Below, in pieces: positions 5,564-12,314 of a stretch of DNA of 12,314 nt. This DNA is from CAZJYI01 sp964550025. Lineage in GTDB: Bacteria > Verrucomicrobiota > Kiritimatiellia > UBA8416 > CAYOBW01. A model generated the notes under the pieces. The model had not been told where the DNA came from. It saw only the letters and a list, made by a program, of their open reading frames with translations, and made no database searches. The position numbers and the translations under genes were made by a program. How positions within the stretch are numbered: the stretch's first letter is position 1; each line of letters opens with the position of its first letter. The stretch covers positions 1 to 12,314 of the forward strand of contig CAZJYI010000242.1 of the NCBI GenBank assembly GCA_964550025.1, written 5' to 3'.

Positions 5564-8500
5564 ATGCACAGTGAGCTTCTATCAATCATGGTGGCGATGC
5601 TCGCCGTGGCGATGCCGGAAGCGGCGGCCCAGTACGGCGACTGGAAACACTCAGGCTCCATGTACATCATCACAACGTCCGAGGGCGCAAATTTGCCTGC
5701 GACGGCGGTGGAGAAGGACTTCCCGCTGCTGGTCCGGCTGAACAGAGACTTCTTCGACTTCAGCCAGGCGAAGTCCAGGGGCGAAGACATCCGTTTCTCC
5801 GCCGCCGGCGAGCCACTGGCATACCAGATCGAAAGCTGGGATGCGGCGGGAGGCAATGCCGATGTCTGGGTGCGAATCCCGATAGTCAAGGGCAATGATC
5901 AGCAGGCGATCAAGATGCACTGGGGCAACGGTAAGGCTGCCTGCGAAAGCAATGGCGAGAAAGTGTTCGTGACCAAGCAAGGGTTCGCCGGTGTCTGGCA
6001 CCTGGGCGATAGCCTGGAAGACGCCACGTCCAATAATCTAGATGGCTTCGACAAGCCCGATAAGCCAACCACCAATACCGCCGGCATCATTGGCGACGCC
6101 CGGGAGTTCGGGGTTGATAAGTTTCTTATCATCCGCCCACCCGGTGCGAAGCCGGATCGACGGGTGACATGCATGCCCTCGGGCAACGCGGACCGGACGA
6201 TGTCGGCCTGGGTCAATCCCACCAGTTTCGAAGGCCACAACTGGGCGTCGGCGACGATTGGCGGATGGGGTGCACCCCCACCCGGACAGAAGCCGCACAT
6301 GGGTTTGTCCTATATGACCATGACCGGCAGAGGCCAGCCCCGCTTTCATCTCTACGGCTTCGATCCCCGATGCGCCAGCATGCTACCCCGCCATGAGTGG
6401 CGGCATATCGCCCTGAGCGTTTCGCAGGACATGGTTCGCTTTTATGTTGATGGTGTTCTGGACAGGACGATCGATAACAACGGCCGAGCGGTGAGCAAAC
6501 TCGGCACTTTGAGGACGCCCGAGTCAACGCCGGTCGATCTTGGCGACCATGGAAACGGGCGTGGACCTTTCAATGGCGCTCTTGATGAGGTGCGTTTCGA
6601 GTCCGTAGCACGCTCGGGCAACTGGCTGAAGCTCTGTTTCGAAAACCAGAAGCCGCTGCAGTCGCTGGTTGGATCCCTGGTGCAGGACGGTAATGTCTTT
6701 TCGGTCTCGCAGTCCAGCTTGACTATGAAGGAGGGCGCATCGGTGGCTCTGACGGCAAGAGCTGGAGGCGCCAGGAAGATCTTCTGGGTTTTGAAGGATG
6801 GTGACAGGGAGCAGATCCTGGCCGTCGACCGCTTCAACTACAGCTTTAACGCTGGTCGGGTTGCCGAAGACAAGACGGTCGCGTTGCAGTTCAGGGCTGT
6901 ATTCGGATCTGGGATGAAGACCAAGACCATCCGAATTGCCATTCAGGAGGATATCCCGAATCCTGCTTACACGCTCGACGTTCCGCAGAACTGGAATGGC
7001 AGGGACGAGCTGGAGATCTCGCCATCTATCATCAATCTTGCTGAGATGAAGTCTAAAGGCGCCGGCGACCTGAACTACTCATGGACGGTTTCAGGCATGG
7101 CCACGATCAGCAAAACCGAAGTGGGAAAGCTGGTATTGAAGCGGGCACAGAACAGTGGCGTCCTGACCGTCGACCTCGCCCTCGACAACGGTGGCACCGT
7201 AGTATCGCAGGCCGCCAGGATCACCGTTACGGAACCGGAGCATGATACATGGGTTGATCGCGTCCCTTCGGCCGACGAGAAACCTGTCGACAATCAGTTC
7301 TACGCTCGAGACGACAACAACAAAGGAACTCTTCACTATAGGGGCACGCTCAAGGAAGCGGCTGATTCAGTGTTCCTTAGACTCTATGCCGGAGACAAGC
7401 TGATCGATACGCAACGGCAGAAGATCAGCGCCAACAGAGAATACGCTTTGTCGACAAGCTTGAAGGCGGGACTGGTCAAGTACCGTATCGAGTTCGGCAC
7501 CCAGCGCGGCCGCACCGAGACCGTTGTCGATACGGCGACGAACCTGGTGTGCGGCGATATCTTTGTCATTCAGGGTCAATCCAATGCGGAGGCGTGGACC
7601 GATGAGCGTGTCGTGCATCCATATCGTAGCGACTGGCTGCGCAGCTTAGGCACGCCGACGACGAACAAGAAGAGAGCGCGAGACGTGGTCTGGGGCAACG
7701 CCCTGTCGTTTAACGGCGGTAAGAACCATCATCACCTGCAGATTGGTTATTGGGGTGTCGAGCTCGGCAAGATGCTGATTGAGGAACATGAGCTGCCTAT
7801 CTTCATCATCAACGGTGCCCAGGGCGGAACGCGCGTCGACCAGCACCAGCGCAACGAGGCAGACCCGACTGATGTGAACACCATCTACGGCAGGCTACTG
7901 TGGCGTTTGCAGCAAGCAAAGCTGACGCACGGAGTTCGCGCGGTGCTGTGGCATCAGGGAGAAAACGATCAGGGGGCGGGAGGGCCGACCGGCACTTTCG
8001 GCTGGGTGAATTATCAGGACTACTTCATCCGCATGGCGGCAGCCTGGAAGCAGGACTATCCGAATATCAAACACTACTACATCCACCAGATCTGGCCGGG
8101 GTCATGTGGCAGCAGATCGGTGGAGAACGACAGGTTGCGTGAGACACAGCGACGACTGCCTGAGCAGTTCTCCAACATGAGCATCATGTCGACGCTCGGT
8201 ATCCGGCCGGGGGGTGGCTGCCACCATCCGCCCGAGGGCTACACGGTGATGGCCCAGCTGCTATTCCCACTGGTGAACAAGTACAACTACGGCGTGGAAT
8301 CGAAGGTGTCCGTCACCGCGCCGAATATCCAGAGCGTCTCGTACACCAGTCCCAGGAAAGACGAAATCACGCTGGTTTTCGATCAGAACGTGAAATGGAA
8401 CGACGAAGTCGCTGGGCGGTTCTACCTCGATGGCGTCGCCGCTGAGCTCATCGCTGTCGGCGGCACGGGAAACATCATCACTTTGAAACTGGCTGGTCCC

Positions 8501-8617
8501 TCCACGGCAAAGAACCTGACCTACATCAAAGGTGGCAAGTGGAAGCAGGAGGACGCGATCATCTGGGGCTCAAACAACATCGCAGCACTGACCTTCTGTG
8601 AGGTCCCGATACGGTGA
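5564..8617 (+). CDS. DUF2341 - LamG - SASA-type carbohydrate esterase
   Basis: This is a 1017-residue exported multidomain protein. A signal peptide (SIMVAMLAVAMPEAAA) is followed by a DUF2341 domain (about 27-125, DFPLLVRLN...DIRFSAAGEPLAYQIE), a LamG/concanavalin-like fold (about 140-355: VWHLGDSLEDATSNNLDG, MSAWVNP, VRFYVDGVLD, DEVRFESVARSGNWL) and Ig-like segments (about 370-655). The catalytic SASA/sialate O-acetylesterase-like domain spans about 660-910, and a Big-like domain closes the protein (about 915-1017). Catalytic landmarks are Ser673 in GQSNAE, WHQGEND (796-802) and His887-His888 in CHHPPEGY. The Asp expected three residues before the His is Gly884. The family removes O-acetyl groups from sugars; the accessory domains suggest binding to an insoluble or surface polysaccharide. 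GAGGAA lies 7 nt before the ATG. It stands alone on its strand, apart from a small ORF 28 bp downstream. Confidence 0.9.
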   Translation: MHSELLSIMVAMLAVAMPEAAAQYGDWKHSGSMYIITTSEGANLPATAVEKDFPLLVRLNRDFFDFSQAKSRGEDIRFSAAGEPLAYQIESWDAAGGNADVWVRIPIVKGNDQQAIKMHWGNGKAACESNGEKVFVTKQGFAGVWHLGDSLEDATSNNLDGFDKPDKPTTNTAGIIGDAREFGVDKFLIIRPPGAKPDRRVTCMPSGNADRTMSAWVNPTSFEGHNWASATIGGWGAPPPGQKPHMGLSYMTMTGRGQPRFHLYGFDPRCASMLPRHEWRHIALSVSQDMVRFYVDGVLDRTIDNNGRAVSKLGTLRTPESTPVDLGDHGNGRGPFNGALDEVRFESVARSGNWLKLCFENQKPLQSLVGSLVQDGNVFSVSQSSLTMKEGASVALTARAGGARKIFWVLKDGDREQILAVDRFNYSFNAGRVAEDKTVALQFRAVFGSGMKTKTIRIAIQEDIPNPAYTLDVPQNWNGRDELEISPSIINLAEMKSKGAGDLNYSWTVSGMATISKTEVGKLVLKRAQNSGVLTVDLALDNGGTVVSQAARITVTEPEHDTWVDRVPSADEKPVDNQFYARDDNNKGTLHYRGTLKEAADSVFLRLYAGDKLIDTQRQKISANREYALSTSLKAGLVKYRIEFGTQRGRTETVVDTATNLVCGDIFVIQGQSNAEAWTDERVVHPYRSDWLRSLGTPTTNKKRARDVVWGNALSFNGGKNHHHLQIGYWGVELGKMLIEEHELPIFIINGAQGGTRVDQHQRNEADPTDVNTIYGRLLWRLQQAKLTHGVRAVLWHQGENDQGAGGPTGTFGWVNYQDYFIRMAAAWKQDYPNIKHYYIHQIWPGSCGSRSVENDRLRETQRRLPEQFSNMSIMSTLGIRPGGGCHHPPEGYTVMAQLLFPLVNKYNYGVESKVSVTAPNIQSVSYTSPRKDEITLVFDQNVKWNDEVAGRFYLDGVAAELIAVGGTGNIITLKLAGPSTAKNLTYIKGGKWKQEDAIIWGSNNIAALTFCEVPIR

Positions 8618-8645
8618 AACCGTTGCAGTTCGACATCCCGCGAAG

Positions 8646-8795
8646 ATGAGAGTGAAGAGAATAATGTTCAGACGGATCCTTGTCGTGATGGCGGGGATTG
8701 TGATTTCCGGCGATACGCACCTCACAGCGACGACTCTGGCACGAGTGCCAGGGACGCGGGCGTGTAGTTGCATTCACAGCCACCGGTCAGGTTAG
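8646..8795 (+). pseudogene. Severed signal-peptide end of a lost gene (possible)
   Basis: This 49-codon frame begins 28 bp after the esterase stop on the same strand. Its first 26 residues look like a signal peptide: basic MRVKRIMFRR, hydrophobic ILVVMAGIVISG, then a polar stretch. From about 8722 it runs antisense into the C-terminal codons of the PQQ-like gene and soon stops. The best reading is the 5' end of a former operon partner, cut when the minus-strand block was joined here. No good Shine-Dalgarno precedes it (only CGAAG), and it may simply be a chance frame. Confidence 0.3.
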
Positions 8796-11535
8796 GCATG
8801 TTGAGAACGCCGTTGGCTGGATACAAGTTGTTGACGCATGCGCTTCTCACGCCCCAAACAGGTGCGATCTCCCGTGTGCCCAGGTCAATGTACGCCGAGT
8901 TGCCACGAAAGCGAGTCGTCATCATGGTGGCGCTTAACCGTTGGCCGGTGCAGCCGCGTGTGAACCACTCCAACGGCTTGCCCAGTTGGTTGCCCGTCAG
9001 CAGGTCGTATACCGTGAAGACCCCCTTTTCGCCGCTCACCAGTTTGTTGCCGGCAATGGGCCATGCGCGACCGCCCTTGCGGACGAGTGCTCCGTCCGCA
9101 CCTCGGTAGACACCGCCGGCCATAACCAGAAGATCGTGGGTCTCGGTGTAACGCAATGCCGAACCGGAGGGCACTTCCCATAACAGTTGGCCGCCCTCAA
9201 TAGTGAATGCCTTCGTCCAGACGTTTGTATCGCTGCCGCCCTTCTTGCCGGAAGGTATCTTCGAGCAGAAGACGCTGCCGTTCCCCACGGCGAAGCTCAA
9301 GCGACGGGACTCGACCTCATGCGACCAGTTTGTTGCTCCGCTCCGTCGATTCACGCACACCAGGTGTTGGCCGCCCAGTCCCACGAGACTGTCCTGCCAG
9401 ACGCGGATGTCAGACCAACTGCCGGGACTGCCGTTGCTCTGCGCGATCGGGAAAGGGATGCGCTTGGTTTCTCTACCCGTGGCCGGGTCCAGAACCACGC
9501 AGGCCGGACCGGTCGACATGTAGACGGCGTCCTCGACAGCGACTAACGGGGGATTGCGGGTTCTGGATGCCGGCAGGGACGCCTCCCATAGGTGTCTGCC
9601 CGTGTATACGTCGAATGCCCGGAGCGTCTTGCTTCTGACGAAGACTCGACCGCCCGCGACTCTCACTACGGCGTCGTTTGGCAAGCGGCTCCACCGTACG
9701 GATCCGTCAAACCAGAGAAGCGCCATGGGTGCTTTGGCGAACGTGTCCTCTGATGCGCCGGCGTTGCCGGCGGTAGCCTGGTGGTGTGACCAGTCGGCAG
9801 CGCCCGGTAACGGCCCGTTTCGCGTCAACAGAACNNNNNNNNNNNNNNNNNNNNNNNNNNNNNNNNNNNNNNNNNNNNNNNNNNNNNNNNNNNNNNNNNN
9901 NNNNNNNNNNNNNNNNNNNNNNNNNNNNNNNNNNGCCGCGTCTGGCTCCACTGCGATAACGTGGAACTCTGATTGCCTGGTGAGTGTCTCCGCCAGGCTA
10001 CTTGCCGTACCGATTCCAAGCATCAGAGCGTAGCCCTCTTTGCTTTGGGTCTGGTTGAGGATCTTGGCTACCCGCGTAGCTGATTCGCTATCCGGCGCAG
10101 AGTCCTGGCGCGGCCTGGCGTGGATGGCGGGCTCCGTCCTGGCTTCCGGTCCGAAGGCATGGAGTTTACCCTCTCGCGTGACGACAAACAGTTTGCCATC
10201 GGCCGCGAGCATCGTTTGCGGCGCTCCCGCAATCTTTGCCTTCCAAGTGACAGTCGTTCCCGTCCCCGGCTCGGGAATCCTTATCGCCTCGACCGCGCCC
10301 GGCCCGCCGGCGTAGAGATGATTGCCCGCCTTGATGTGGACTCGGAGCTTTGATGGGAGGCGCCACAGCTCGGGGAATGTGCCCTTGATCCTGTCCGGAA
10401 ACTTGTCGTCCTTGCGATAGACTGGCTCGTCAGATCTCAGTCTCTCCGTGATCTGACCTTTTGTCAGATCCAGTGCAACGATGGCCCTGCCATCCCCCTG
10501 ATACATGACATTGCGCGCCACGACCGGCATCCTGAATCGGCCCAACGCACGCTGGTTCGTGGGATCGATCTGAAGACGGCGGAAACTCCCCGCGAAGAGC
10601 ATCGGCTTGAATCGGGGTCGTCCCGTTGGCGCATCGCCGGCGGAAGCCTCCAAATCGTACAGGTCCCCTGCGTGAGCAAGGTAGCGGTCGTTGCCTGAAA
10701 CGAACCAAGATCCCTTCGGCAATCCAACCCGCCCGCCCCATCCCATTGTGTAGGGTCCCAGCTTGCCGGTCTTGAGGTCGATGAAGGCCGGCAGTTGTGC
10801 GCCGCATGGCACGACGAGTTTCCCCGCGATGACTGCCATGTACCCCTGCGGCGTCAGTCCGGCATATTGCGCGACTCCATGATCCATGTTTGCTTTGGCG
10901 ATACGATGGCTGTCGGTATTTGACCAGACCACCTTGCCGGTCTTCGCATCCAGCGCGTGGACGAAGATTCCCGCCCCAGGCCAGATCCCCGCGGAAAAGT
11001 AGATCACGCCGTCGTGCAGGACAGGTCCACCGCGGGCGGGCGTCAGTGTGATCAGGCGCTGGTCACCTATGACTTTTCGGTCGGGTCGGTCGAGCGGGAG
11101 CCCGCGGAACTTCCAGCGCAGCGCACCGCTCGCAGCATCCACGCAGTAGAGATGACCGTCATCTGAGATGAAGTAAGCGCACCCCTCCCACGCGACGGGT
11201 GCAAAACGCACGGGACCGTCAGTGAAGAACCGCCACCGTGCCTTTCCGGAGTCCGTATCCAGTGCGACAACGCTGTCCGTGACCATCGAGGGCACAAACA
11301 TGGTCTTACCGAGAACGACAGGCTCGTAGGACTCGTCAAACCGAAGCCTGACTTCCCCCGGGAAAGCGGGGTGCGGTGGATGGAACTGTCGAGTCCATTG
11401 CAGATACAGCTTCGCGGCGAGCTGTTCCGGTGACGCGGCGCTTCGGTTGGCGTCATAGCGATACTGTGGCCAGTCAGCGGCGAATAGTGAATGGGCGACT
11501 ACGAGCGCGACACAGAATGCAAGTGATCTTCTCAA
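8722..11535 (-). CDS. Secreted PQQ-like beta-propeller with inserted methyltransferase-like domain (contains assembly gap)
   Basis: As drawn it is 937 residues, but 100 Ns lie inside. A TTG start is chosen because AGGAGG lies 7 nt upstream and a signal peptide follows (SLAFCVALVVAHSLFA before ADWPQYRYDANRSA). Residues about 20-480 are PQQ-like WD/propeller repeats (VVALDTDSGKARWRF, LYCVDAASGALRWKF, VHALDAKTGKVVWS). Then comes a Rossmann-type methyltransferase start: glycine motif MLGIGTASSLAE (505-516) and an acidic strand end, VEPDA, cut by the gap. Propeller repeats resume after it (LRAFDVYTGRHLWEA) and end in a Cys-rich C-terminus (RGCTG, SACVNN, GGCECNYTPASLALVP). I recall the same architecture in many Planctomycetota proteins; its role is unknown, and binding of PQQ is not shown. 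It follows the GH127 gene by 31 bp and is probably co-transcribed with it. Confidence 0.88.
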   Translation of the reverse strand: MRRSLAFCVALVVAHSLFAADWPQYRYDANRSAASPEQLAAKLYLQWTRQFHPPHPAFPGEVRLRFDESYEPVVLGKTMFVPSMVTDSVVALDTDSGKARWRFFTDGPVRFAPVAWEGCAYFISDDGHLYCVDAASGALRWKFRGLPLDRPDRKVIGDQRLITLTPARGGPVLHDGVIYFSAGIWPGAGIFVHALDAKTGKVVWSNTDSHRIAKANMDHGVAQYAGLTPQGYMAVIAGKLVVPCGAQLPAFIDLKTGKLGPYTMGWGGRVGLPKGSWFVSGNDRYLAHAGDLYDLEASAGDAPTGRPRFKPMLFAGSFRRLQIDPTNQRALGRFRMPVVARNVMYQGDGRAIVALDLTKGQITERLRSDEPVYRKDDKFPDRIKGTFPELWRLPSKLRVHIKAGNHLYAGGPGAVEAIRIPEPGTGTTVTWKAKIAGAPQTMLAADGKLFVVTREGKLHAFGPEARTEPAIHARPRQDSAPDSESATRVAKILNQTQSKEGYALMLGIGTASSLAETLTRQSEFHVIAVEPDAXXXXXXXXXXXXXXXXXXXXXXXXXXXXXXXXXXVLLTRNGPLPGAADWSHHQATAGNAGASEDTFAKAPMALLWFDGSVRWSRLPNDAVVRVAGGRVFVRSKTLRAFDVYTGRHLWEASLPASRTRNPPLVAVEDAVYMSTGPACVVLDPATGRETKRIPFPIAQSNGSPGSWSDIRVWQDSLVGLGGQHLVCVNRRSGATNWSHEVESRRLSFAVGNGSVFCSKIPSGKKGGSDTNVWTKAFTIEGGQLLWEVPSGSALRYTETHDLLVMAGGVYRGADGALVRKGGRAWPIAGNKLVSGEKGVFTVYDLLTGNQLGKPLEWFTRGCTGQRLSATMMTTRFRGNSAYIDLGTREIAPVWGVRSACVNNLYPANGVLNMPNLTGGCECNYTPASLALVPESSL
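9835..9934. other. 100-N scaffold gap
   Basis: Exactly 100 unknown bases interrupt the PQQ-like gene in the middle of its methyltransferase-like segment. A round 100 is the usual placeholder for a gap of unknown size. The reading frame happens to continue across it, but the flanking sequence shows that a larger piece of the domain is missing. Confidence 0.98.
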
Positions 11536-11542
11536 GATACGA

Positions 11543-11548
11543 TCCTCC
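11543..11548 (-). promoter_or_regulatory. Shine-Dalgarno that sets the TTG start of the PQQ-like gene
   Basis: AGGAGG on the minus strand lies 7 nt before the TTG at 11535-11533. TTG is a rare start codon, but the perfect site, the spacing and the signal peptide directly after it support this choice. The site falls in the 31-bp gap between the GH127 stop and the PQQ-like start. Confidence 0.75.
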
Positions 11549-11566
11549 TGCTTGCCGATGCGTTTC

Positions 11567-12314
11567 CTAATGGTCCTTGACCCACACCGTCGACCTGGGG
11601 CGGGGTGGTTTTGAGGAGTCCCCGGCCGGTGGCGCGGATGTGCGGTTGGCGCGAGCGTAGTAGGGAATGGCCGTCAACGGTGAACCGTCGGACCACTTGC
11701 CCTTTATGACCGTCACGCCGCCCAGCAGGTCGTCTCGCCACTCGGTGGTCAGGGGCTCATCGGCCTTGAGTGTCTTGTCTATGTCCTGGTCCACGCTCTC
11801 CACGCAGTAGACAACGGGGCCGTACCTCAGGGCCGTCTGTCCCGCGGTGGCTTCGATCTTGTCGCTGCCCTTGATCCTCTGGACCTTCACGGCTAGCTTG
11901 AAGCTGATTTCGTCACCCGCTTCCCATTCCTGTTCGATTGTGGCGTAGCCATTCTCGACTTCGGGGGAAGCCTGCTTGCCGTTCAGCCTGATGGAAGAAA
12001 TGCCATCGCAGTCCGGCGTGCCCGTGTAGAGCGCGCTCACGTCCCGGTTGGGTACACGAATCCTGATGCGGAATTTCTTCTTCTCGCGAGGTCTCACGGT
12101 GATGGATACGTCGCCCTTCCACGGATAGTCCGTCTTCTGCACCATCTCGACGTCCGTGCCCGCGACTCCTTCGACCGTCACCGTGCTCCCTACGAAGAGG
12201 TTGACGCAGATCGTGTCGTCGCTCTTGGTGTAGGTCCACGTCGGGAGCATCAGCAGCACGCGTGGGATGTTGCCGATGCAGCAGGGGCAGCCGTGCCAGG
12301 GGTAACGGAGCCTG
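11567..12314 (-). CDS. GH127 (DUF1680) beta-L-arabinofuranosidase-like enzyme, 5'-truncated
   Basis: The frame is open from the right edge of the window to TAG at 11569-11567, so only about 249 C-terminal residues are seen; a GTG at 12259 is internal. The first visible residues include WHGCPCCIGNIPR, the signature of GH127. In the characterised enzyme HypBA1 the first Cys of the CC pair is the nucleophile and also a Zn ligand, and the second is another Zn ligand; here these are the codons at 12283-12281 and 12280-12278. The C-terminal beta domains follow (DYPWKGDVSITVRP, FRIRIRVPNRD, a GYATIEQEWEAGDEI core, YGPVVYCVES, AIPYYARANR), ending with a Pro/Lys-rich linker and VWVKDH. GH127 enzymes release L-arabinofuranose or related sugars. 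The gene precedes the PQQ-like gene by 31 bp in an apparent operon. Confidence 0.9.
   Translation of the reverse strand, partial: RLRYPWHGCPCCIGNIPRVLLMLPTWTYTKSDDTICVNLFVGSTVTVEGVAGTDVEMVQKTDYPWKGDVSITVRPREKKKFRIRIRVPNRDVSALYTGTPDCDGISSIRLNGKQASPEVENGYATIEQEWEAGDEISFKLAVKVQRIKGSDKIEATAGQTALRYGPVVYCVESVDQDIDKTLKADEPLTTEWRDDLLGGVTVIKGKWSDGSPLTAIPYYARANRTSAPPAGDSSKPPRPRSTVWVKDH

Noticed and set aside
8736..8751. Inverted repeat CTGGCAC-GA-GTGCCAG as a terminator for the PQQ-like gene.
   Set aside because: It lies inside the coding region, in the conserved SLALVP end, has a loop too short for a normal hairpin and no T-run.
1..12314. CRISPR arrays, tRNA or rRNA genes, insertion-sequence ends.
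   Set aside because: No regularly spaced repeats, cloverleaf-like segments, transposase frames or terminal inverted repeats were seen on reading both strands.

Overview
The window looks like chromosomal DNA from a member of the PVC superphylum (Planctomycetota, Verrucomicrobiota, Lentisphaerota or Kiritimatiellota), probably from a metagenome assembly because a 100-N scaffold gap lies inside one gene. The evidence is the gene set: a LamG plus GH32-like protein, a formylglycine sulfatase, a DUF2341-LamG-SASA esterase of about 1000 residues, a secreted PQQ-like beta-propeller interrupted by a methyltransferase-like fold, and a GH127 enzyme. This combination is typical of PVC bacteria that degrade complex, often sulfated, polysaccharides. 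By eye the DNA is GC-rich. No marker gene allows a finer placement.

Layout. 1-1786 (+): 3' part of a GH32-like glycosidase with a LamG tail, cut by the left edge. 1787-2082: mostly non-coding; it holds a stem-loop, what looks like the C-terminal stub of a lost sulfatase gene, and the promoter/operator of the next operon. 2083-2777 (+): a VapBC-type toxin-antitoxin pair with ATGA overlap. 2798-4342 (+): an exported sulfatase 20 bp downstream of vapC, probably in the same transcript. 4339-5187 (-): a short exported alpha/beta hydrolase, convergent with the sulfatase so that their stop codons overlap. 5188-5563: a 376-bp divergent intergenic region. 5564-8617 (+): the large SASA-type esterase. 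8646-8795 (+): a short ORF resembling the severed signal-peptide end of a further gene. 8722-11535 (-): the PQQ-like/methyltransferase fusion with the assembly gap. 11567-12314 (-): the C-terminal part of a GH127 beta-L-arabinofuranosidase-like enzyme, upstream of and probably co-transcribed with the PQQ-like gene.

How the genes fit together. Every large protein with a visible N-terminus has a signal peptide. The enzymes could together strip sulfate (sulfatase), acyl groups (two esterases) and furanosidic sugars (GH32-like, GH127) from a decorated polysaccharide. No transporter, SusC/D pair or regulator is visible, so this is a fragment of a degradation locus or a loose cluster. Several enzymes depart from their family's catalytic consensus (GH32 acid/base position, SASA Asp, sulfatase K-x-H, missing esterase His), so exact substrates and activity are uncertain.

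The most distinctive points are the vapBC promoter, whose -35 sits inside a perfect inverted repeat and whose predicted start coincides with the vapB ATG (a leaderless, self-repressed transcript); the beta-propeller/methyltransferase fusion; and two gene stubs that mark past rearrangements on either side of the cargo genes.
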